Under the pieces are notes generated by a model. That model did not search any database. It saw only the letters and a program-made list of their open reading frames with translations, and was not told where the DNA came from. A stretch of 64,000 nucleotides of DNA, from assembly GCA_963969365.1 (NCBI GenBank), contig OZ017755.1, forward strand, positions 1,798,001 to 1,862,000, read 5' to 3'. Origin of the DNA: Asterochloris sp. CNOR1 (Eukaryota > Chlorophyta > Trebouxiophyceae > Trebouxiales > Trebouxiaceae). A program made the translations under genes and the position numbers. Shown piece after piece: positions 56,501 through 64,000 of the stretch (positions are counted from its first letter, which is position 1; each line of letters opens with the position of its first letter).

Positions 56501-59500
56501 TGCAGGTGTCAGCCCTGCAGCGCCAGCTGTCCGGCCTGTCGCGTCGCGAGCATGCTGAAGAGGAGGACGTGCAGGGTCTGCAGACCCTGAATAAGGAGCT
56601 CATCGCTGAGGTTGAGCGGTTGCGGACCCAGCATGGTGAGGTGAGCTGAGCTTCTGTGACACAAGACCATTGTCGTGCTGCTTTGCTGACTCAACAGCTG
56701 CAGGGCAGGCAGACGACTGCCTGCCAAGTAACAGCAGTACTGTGCTGGCAGGCTCACCGCTAAGCAGCAGACATCATGCTCGCTGCCGGAAACAGCAGCA
56801 TGACCATTACAGCTGGGATTGTGTGCTGGCTGAGAGCTGTTCACTGGGCAGCAGAATGGAGATGCTGCGCAAACCCTGGGCGTGCCTCTCTGTTGTCATC
56901 TTGGTGGATAGAAACCTGCCTGCATACAGGCTTGTTATCAGGAAGGAGGAGATGCACAGCAGCACCTGGCCGAGCCTTGCAAGAGTAGAAGAAGCTGCTG
57001 CGTGCACACGTGGAGCCTCCCTCTTGAGTCATGATGAACATCTTCTGGTTTGTAGGCTCGTTGCAAGGCAGCAGATGCTAAGGTGGCTGCCAGCAGGGTG
57101 CAGAAGCAGCACAAGGAGACAGAGGCCCAGCTGGAGCAGGCACAACAGGAACTGCAGCAGCAGCGCCAGGAGGCCTGTCAGGAGCGGGAGGACCATGAGA
57201 GCCAGATGATTGGGCTGCGTGAGACCATCCGCCAGGTGTGCAGGGTGCTGCTCGCTCCTATGGGCAGCTGACGGGGCAGCTGTGCAGCATGCAAGGCAGG
57301 CCTCCAATCTTCCTGCTCCCTGGTTGCCATGACTTTCCTGTAACTCAATGGGCTGGTGCAGACGATGGCTTAGTGGCGGCAAGTCAGAGGTCTGCACTCA
57401 ATGATCAGCTGCCACACCTAGCATGATGTGGCTGTTGCATTCTGTAGGTCCAGCAGGAGGCTGCTGCCGCAGCTGCTGCCAAGCGCGAGGCTGCAATGTT
57501 CAAGGATCAGATCAAGTCGCTGAATCACCAGCTACATGCTGCTCGTCAGCAGACAGAGGCAGTCAGCCGCCAGCTGCAGACTGCGCAGCAGCAGCAGTCT
57601 GATTCAGCGGCCAGGGCAGAGGCTGCTGTGCACGAGGCTCAGGAGGCACGGGAGAGGCATGCTGAGGCTGATGCTCAGGCTAAGGCTGCTGCTGCTGCAG
57701 CTGGAGCTGGTGGGCAGCAGCTGCAGCCTGGCCATGCGCAGGGCACCTCGGCACAGCAAGCAGGTGGGGTAAGCGCGGCTCTGAGCACAGGCGGGACTCT
57801 GCACAGGTTGTTGCTGCAAAATCGCGACCAAGCATCATGGGCACATGTTGTGTGGCTGGCGGCCTGCAATGCCTGTAAGCTGGGGGCTAGCCCTGCCGCA
57901 CCAACCTACTGCTGACCAGCGTGCCCGTTATGCTGCAGGCTCTGACCTCCTGAGTATGGTCGACGCTGAGCCAGCCGAGCAGCAGCCTGCCAGCAGCAAG
58001 GAGTCAAACCCTGCCACAGCCCCTGCCGACCCGGGAGCTAAGCCTCAGCAGGAACTACTCAGCCAGCTGCAACGCCTCAAGTCTGAGCACGCCCAGCTGG
58101 CAGACCGCCACCAGGAGGTCAATCGGGACAAGAGTGACCTGCAGGACCAGCTGAATGAGCTGCTGTCCAGCCAGGATGAGATGAGGCAGCTCACCCATGA
58201 CATGGAGCGACAGCTGACCGCCAGGAATGCTGCCCACAGCTTGTTGCAGGTCAGAGGGGCCCTCTGCAGTCTGCATGCAGCTTGTTGATGCAACCCACTG
58301 TTGCACCCTTCACTTCATGGCAGGGCCTTCTGTAGAGCTTGCTGCAGTGTTTGGCCTGGTGAGGTGGTATCAGAATTCCCATGAGCTATCTTCATCCTTG
58401 TGGAGCGCTAGGTGTGCACTCTCACCTGTGCAGACTGCCCTGGTGGCGTCTCTGCCTAGGAGCTTAGCTCCCTTGTCACTTACTCAACTTGTCTTGGTGC
58501 AGGCTGTCATTTGCAAAAGAGAGTGCACACAGTGGCCTTTGAACACTGAGGACCCATGCCTGCTCCAGCCAGGCTTGAGTGTACAGTGCAATGTCCGCCA
58601 CATCAACCACATGTGCAGGCTGCTCTGGTGGATGAGAATGAGCTGGTGGCCGCCCTGCGTGACAAGTTGGAGGCTGGAGAGGGCCGGCAGGAGGACCTGC
58701 AGGCAGAGGTCCAGCATCTACAGCAGCATCTGAGGGACCTGCAGGCTCAGCGGGCCACAGCTGGGAATCTGGCCAAAGAGCCATCGCACGAGGGGCATGG
58801 CATGTGGCAGCGCCCCAAAGATGGCTCGCAGCAGGCGCAACGGGAGCTGCAGGTGGGCCCTGGCGTTTGTTGCATGTGATGACTGCTGTGTTATTGAGGA
58901 TGCTCTGATCTGCTTCTTCAAACTTTGACCTCCATAGTGAGGAGCATTCTGCTGCCAGCGCAATGCATGCATCCTTTCTGACTACAGGAGGGAATCTGCA
59001 CACTGGCAGGCTTCTTGAAGAGCCACAGGCAGATGCAGGGTGCAAGGTGCAGGCTGTCACAGGGTCGTCATGTGTCACCACTGTGCATGCAGGCAGTTCA
59101 GACTCAGCTGAGGCAGGCTCAGGCTGATGCTGAGCTGCAACGGCAGGAGCTTGAGGCTGCCAGGCAGGATCTCGCGGCACTCAAGAACCGCGGTGGTTCT
59201 CAAAATGAGCTGGCAGTGCTGTGGCAGAGGCTGGACGCAAAGGGACAGGAGGTTTCAGCGGTCAAGAACAGTCATCAGCAGCAGCTCCAGGTGTGGGTTG
59301 CTGCCAAATTCAGAGAGGAATCAGGTTACACAGGGCCTTCAAATTGCCTAGCGTCCTTGGTGTGGCAGGCATCAGATGAGGATTCAAACTGTCATGGCCC
59401 TACAAAACCCGCTGAGGGTGCAAACTCAGGTGTTGCTGTCACCTGTGCTTTGTGTCAGCCTGGTCGCACAAAGTCACACAAAGGCTATCAAGCCGCCTTG

Positions 59501-62500
59501 CCACCATCTGCAGGGGGCAGAAATACAGCAGCGCAAGCTGCAGCAGCAGCTGTCTGCCACTGAGAGGCGGGCACGTGAGCAGCAGCGCAGTCTGCAGCAG
59601 GAGCTGGACGCAGCCAGAAACGACCTTGAAGCTGCTCAGCAGCAGCTTGCTGAGGTGACCTTCAGCAGGCTGTCCTGTGCTTAGTGTGTGTGTCTGGGGC
59701 AACCCTATGTGTGCATTAGCGTCTGTTACACATGCTGTTTGCACAGGTTCGAGCTGGACCCCCTTGTTGTGTGCACTGCAGGCCCAGGAGAAGCTGAAGG
59801 CGGCAGCGCAGCAGCCTACTGACCAAGAGCACGCTGACCAGGTCAGGCAGCTCAAACAGGAGCTGCAGGCTGCCAAGAGCAGCCAGAAAGCTGCTGCACA
59901 GCAAGCTATCAAGAGTGCTGAGCAGCATGCTGAACAGCTGGGCAGTCTGCAGAGGGAGCTGAAGGCTGCGCAGGAGCAGCAAGCTGCTTCAGAGCAGCAG
60001 CTGGCTGCGCAGCAGACAGAGCTCACTGCTGCCCACTCCCATGCTGTGGCCAATGCCAGACTGAGTGCTCAGGTTGCTGAGCAGGAGAGCGAGCGGGAGG
60101 CTGTGAGTCAGCGCACTGCCGAGGCACAGCAGAGCTCCCAGCAAGCGGCTGCCCAGACGCACCAGCTCCAGCAGCAAGTGGCCCAACTTCAGCAAGAGAC
60201 GGAGGCTACCAGTGCGGAGCTTGCTGCTGCACAGCGCAGGGCTGAGGAGCAGTCTGTGCTCTTGGGGGAAACACAGGCGAAGCAGGCTGCAGAGCAGCAG
60301 CGCTGCTCCCAGCTGGAGCAGCAGCTCGAAGTGACAAAGGCACAGGCAGCCCAGCTGCAGGAGCTCTTGAGCGCTCAGAGGGCACAGGCAAAGGAACGTG
60401 AGGGCACTGTAAGCAGCCTGAAAGGTCAGCTAAGCGGTTCAGAGAGTGGCCGGGCTGAGGCGGAGCGTCTGCTGACCGCTGCCAGAGAGCAGCTGCAGGC
60501 TGAGGTGATAGACCTGCAGCGGCAGCTCAAGGCTGCTCAGGCCGCTGCTGCAGAGATGGACCGCCTGCAAGATAAAGTGGCAGGCCTGCAGGAGCAGCTG
60601 GCTGCTGCCGAGGCTGCTGCTGCAGAGCAGAGCAGCCTGCACGATGAGATGGTCGGGTTGCAGAAGCAGCTGGCTGCTGCCAAGGCAGCTGCTGCGGAGC
60701 AGCGCAATCTGCAGGCGCAGGCAGCTGAGCTGCAGGAGCAGCTGCAGGCTGCCGAGGAGAGCTCTGCTGCAAGGGAGCGGCAGTTCAGGCAGGGTGTGGA
60801 GGCTGCTGAGGAGGACGTGCTCAGGGTGAAGCAGCAGATGGCAGCTGTGCGCAAAGAGCTGGAGATGGCTCACCTCAGGCTGGACAGCCGCAGTGAGCCT
60901 GCTGGAGCCAGCCCTCAGCAGGCACAGCAGGAGCAGCAGCAGGAGGTGGAGAGCCTCAGGCGGCAACTGCAGCAGCAGGGGTGCGACCTGCAAAGCAGGC
61001 TGGAGGCGGCAGCGCAGGAAGGCGCTGCTGCTCGGAGGGAGGCTGTGACAGCGCAGGAACGGGAAGCATCCCTGCGCAGCGAGGTCGTGGCGCTCAGACA
61101 GGAGCTGGAGGTGTCGCAGCAGAAGCTGGCCTCGCTGCAGCAGGAGTTGGCGACTCTGCGTGGTGCAGGCCTGCAGGAGCAACTTGAACAGGCTGAGCAG
61201 CAGGGTCAAGCTGAGGAGGTACAAAGTGCCCAGAAGGCAGAAGCACAGCAGCTTGCTGCACAGCTGCAGGTGGGCGTACAGTGAACTTCCAGTTGTTCAA
61301 GAGACAGGCCACCAGGGCAAGACACTGCCCATGATCCCAGGCTCTGCACCTTGAACGCTGTTTGCGAAGTCTCAAACAGCCTTCCATCTGCACAGGCCGC
61401 CTAGCTACAACCAGGGACCGCTGGTCTGAGGCTGTGCTGCTCTACTGCAGACTGTGCAAGCAGCATTGGCAGCAGCAGAGCAGCGCTGTGACCAGCTCCA
61501 GCAGAGCACCGATGCCAAAGTTGGGGACCTTCAAGCCAGGTTGCTGGCAGCGCAGGGACAGCTGCAGCAGGCTGATGATGCCCAGTGCGCTCTGCAGCAG
61601 CAGATAGCAAGTTTCCAGGAGGCACTGGCAGCAGGCAGCATAGCTGCTGCCGAGACAGACACAGAGAGGCAGACCCTGCAGAAGCAGCTGCATGATGCTC
61701 AGCTGAAGGTGCGTCTGTGCCTCTGCTGTGGCGCCTGCCTCTCACCGCCAAGGATGACAGCTGCTGCCCGTGCTGGCCACCCCATCAGGCTGCATAAGGA
61801 CAGTTCATTGCCTTGAGGCATTCTCCAACAGATGTGCTGTGCTGGCTGCTGCTGCCGGGGCTGCCTGAGGCCAGGGGAGTGCAGCTGTGCCAATGAAGCC
61901 CACTAGTGTCAACAGGTCCTGAAACAAGCTTGTAATATTCAGGCTGCTGCTGCTGAGGCTGCCTGGGCAGAGGAGCACAGCAGCATGCGCGACCGCCTGG
62001 AGAGGACTCAGAAGGCAGGCAAGCAGCGGCGGGGGGAGATGGAGGCGCTGAGCGCCCAACTGGCCGCTGTGCAGCAGCTGCTGGCCAAGGCAGAGCAGGT
62101 GAATGACCTCAGGAGGCTGCTTGCATTGTTTAAGCTGCCCCGCGTCTCATCAGTTGCCGCTTGGGCAGGGGAACCCTGCAGATCAGTGTCCGTCACAGGT
62201 TGACGCAGCAGCTGTGAAGTCCTCACATGAATCAGGAGTTCACGTCAAGGACTCCAGGAACATCTTTGGGAGAGTCTCCCTGCGTGTGCCTCCAGCACCT
62301 GCACTGCCTGCAGGTAGCGTCCAAGCTTCCTGCTGCAGAGGCCGAGCTGGGCCAGGTGCGGTCCCAGCTGCAGCAGGCTCAGCGCGCAGCTGCAGAGATA
62401 CCCACACTACGGGAGCACCTGCGCGCCCAGGACCGGGCTGCCGAGCAGGCCGCCAGCAACTGGGCCAGGGAGAGGGCGGTCATGGAGAGGCAGCTTGCAG

Positions 62501-64000
62501 CAGCTGGCCGTGAACGGGACCAGCTCAGCGAGCAGGTGATCTTGGAGTTGTGTTGCATGGAGTGCGCACCTTCCTTTCAGCCGCCACGCCCTGCTGCAGA
62601 TAAACTGCCGGTCAGGTCATGCAGCTGCGGGCTTCACAGCTGCAGGGCAGCGGCAGCATGTGCATAAGGCCCCCAGCCTGTTTCCAAGCCAAGGCCATGC
62701 AATCCCTCCATGCCCTGAGGTCCGTCCGCTGTGATGCAGGTGGCTGTGATGGGCCCCACCCTGGCAGCCAGTGATGCCCTGCAGGCGCAGCTGTCCATGC
62801 TGCACAGGCAGCTCCACCTTGCCCGGCAGGCGGCCGATGCAGGTGCCAGTGAGGCCCTGCGTGCTGACGAGGCAGAGTCACAGTGTGAGCACCTGCGCTC
62901 AGACCTGGCGGCTGCCACCTCGCAGTTGCAGCAGCAGGAGGACAAGATGCGGGCACTGCAGCAGGAGGCAAGGACTCTGCGAGGTGCGTGGCAAGCCAGG
63001 CAGCCACGGCAGTCATGTCCTGGAACTTGGGTGCTTCCCCTCTCATATCGTCACTCATATGTTGAGTGTCCATGACAAAGGCTTGTGAGTGTGGCCAGGC
63101 TGGAGGGGCAGCAGAAAGTGTTGGGTGTTCCAAGCAATTAGTCTCCTGGCGGTCTACTGCTGGCAGCTAGGCCTGCAGGCACCAACAGCATTGACTTTCC
63201 AGGGGAAGGTTGCGGATTGGGGGCCACTTGTGCTGCAGGCACCTGTGAAAAGCATGCGGCTTGCAGGCTGAACCTTTGCTGGGTCAACAGCCCCAAGGCT
63301 CAGTGCATCAGATGACCAACAGATCCCTCTGTGACTGCAGGTGCCTGTGAGGAAGCGCGCAGTGCGCATGCGGCTGCAGTGCGCGGGTTTTCGGAGGAGC
63401 TGGACACACTCTCCAGCCGGGCACCAGCCTCATGGCCACAGCCTGTGCGCATGCTGGTGAGGCGCCCAAAGCCGGGAGCCAGTAGCCTGCCCTTGCCTGC
63501 TCACTAGCCGCTGCCCTGCAGGTGTCGCAGCTGCCTTGACTTGGCAGCTGCAGGTATGGCAAACCCTGGCACCTCGTGCTGCTTACTGCATGCACTGCCT
63601 TCTTCAATATGTGACACCTGCCTGCTCAGCAGTCGGCTCAGTGCAAGCTGCTTAGTGCAAGCATACTGCAGCCCGTCTCGTTACCGGCAGGTGGAGGCAA
63701 GGGAGGTGGCTGCTGCAGCAGCAGCCGAGGAGGCTGCCCGAGCCGAGGCAGATGCAATGGAGAGTGACTTGCAGGCAGAGGCTGAGAAGCTGCGCCAAGC
63801 AGCTGGGGACAGCGAGGCTCGGCAGCAACAGGCTGAAAAGGCAGAGTGCGTCTTGATGTGTTGCTGCTGTCCAGAGTTCCTGGTTGCTTGAGCCCTCATC
63901 AAGCGCCCTTAGGGAGGCCGCAGCTTTCCGTCACACCTCTACGGTGTGGCTGTGCGCGCTTCTGCCGTTTGTGCGTGAGACGCTGCATTCTGGCTGCTAT
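53566..64000 (+). CDS. Long coiled-coil golgin-like protein, 3' truncated by window edge
   Basis: Almost wholly heptad-repeat coiled coil, like golgins that tether vesicles at the Golgi. First exon 53566-53674 (MYFKRLAAEAQKQATNLSSR) resembles golgin N-termini. Then 53927-54112 (SPEQAVIKLQRHNAALQR, EQENALLQSQLDSM), 54238-54309, 54643-54880, 55071-55225, 55491-55660, 55931-56167, 56507-56639, 57054-57236, 57449-57770, 57940-58250, 58618-58852, 59093-59290, 59515-59655 and the giant 59782-61270 exon, with repeated A.EL..QL patterns. Next 61450-61708, 61917-62098, 62315-62535, 62740-62990, 63341-63460, 63692-63845 and 63913 to the edge. Nearly every junction is phase 0 or restores a codon. The last residues (STVWLCALLPFVRETLHSG) leave the coiled coil and could start a membrane anchor or C-terminal domain. 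Assignment to GRIP, TMF or CASP/giantin class is impossible without the rest. Confidence 0.75.

Noticed and set aside
60439-61224. Leu/Ser-rich minus-strand open frame of 261 codons
   Set aside because: It is the antisense of a repetitive CAG/CTG coiled-coil exon; the reverse of Gln/Ala/Glu codons gives Leu/Ser/Cys runs.

Overview
The window looks like nuclear DNA of a green alga, probably a trebouxiophyte-type chlorophyte. Genes are packed on both strands and broken into many short exons. Introns are mostly about 70-400 bp with GT(G/A)AG donors and TGCAG acceptors, and base composition is moderately GC-rich. The proteins fit a photosynthetic eukaryote: the thylakoid insertase ALB3, a plastid/cyanobacterial-type TRM1, a plastid-type indole-3-glycerol phosphate synthase and a bacterial-type PEP carboxylase (known from green algae and plants). 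I saw no rRNA, tRNA, CRISPR array, provirus or autonomous transposon. Exon edges were read by eye from reading frame, splice consensus and family motifs. Most are probably exact, but 5' ends are often unresolved.

Layout from left to right: an ABCC transporter on the minus strand, cut by the left edge (1-2.9 kb); a stretch with no confident gene (2.9-5.4 kb); an unrecognised membrane protein on + (5.5-7.9 kb); a 93-bp tandem repeat flanked by an inverted repeat (8.2-8.4 kb); TRM1 on - (8.5-12.3 kb); ALB3 on - (12.5-16.4 kb) with a decayed tandem repeat at its 5' side; a small membrane protein on + (to 18.85 kb); a villin-headpiece protein on - (18.9-20.2 kb); a PEP carboxylase ending RNTG, with about 25 recognisable exons, on + (20.3-33.0 kb); indole-3-glycerol phosphate synthase on - (33.7-37.6 kb); a BAG6/Scythe-like ubiquitin-domain protein on + (37.7-46.5 kb) starting head-to-head with it; a TLC-domain membrane protein on + (46.8-48.9 kb); a thioredoxin-fold-like protein on + (49.5-51.1 kb); an alpha/beta hydrolase on - (51.3-52.9 kb); and a very long golgin-like coiled-coil protein on +, cut by the right edge (53.6-64 kb).

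These are independent housekeeping genes, not a cluster. Shared themes are plastid biogenesis (ALB3), plastid tRNA modification (TRM1), tryptophan synthesis (IGPS), anaplerotic carbon metabolism (PEPC), protein quality control (BAG6) and secretory-pathway architecture (TLC, golgin).

The most unusual signal is structural. In at least five genes, introns carry decayed 'echo' copies of the edge of the adjacent exon, usually with the splice-site dinucleotide kept. I list 13 such cases plus two multi-copy arrays. Three introns must use GC-AG boundaries, and all three share the donor context AG|GCAAGC.
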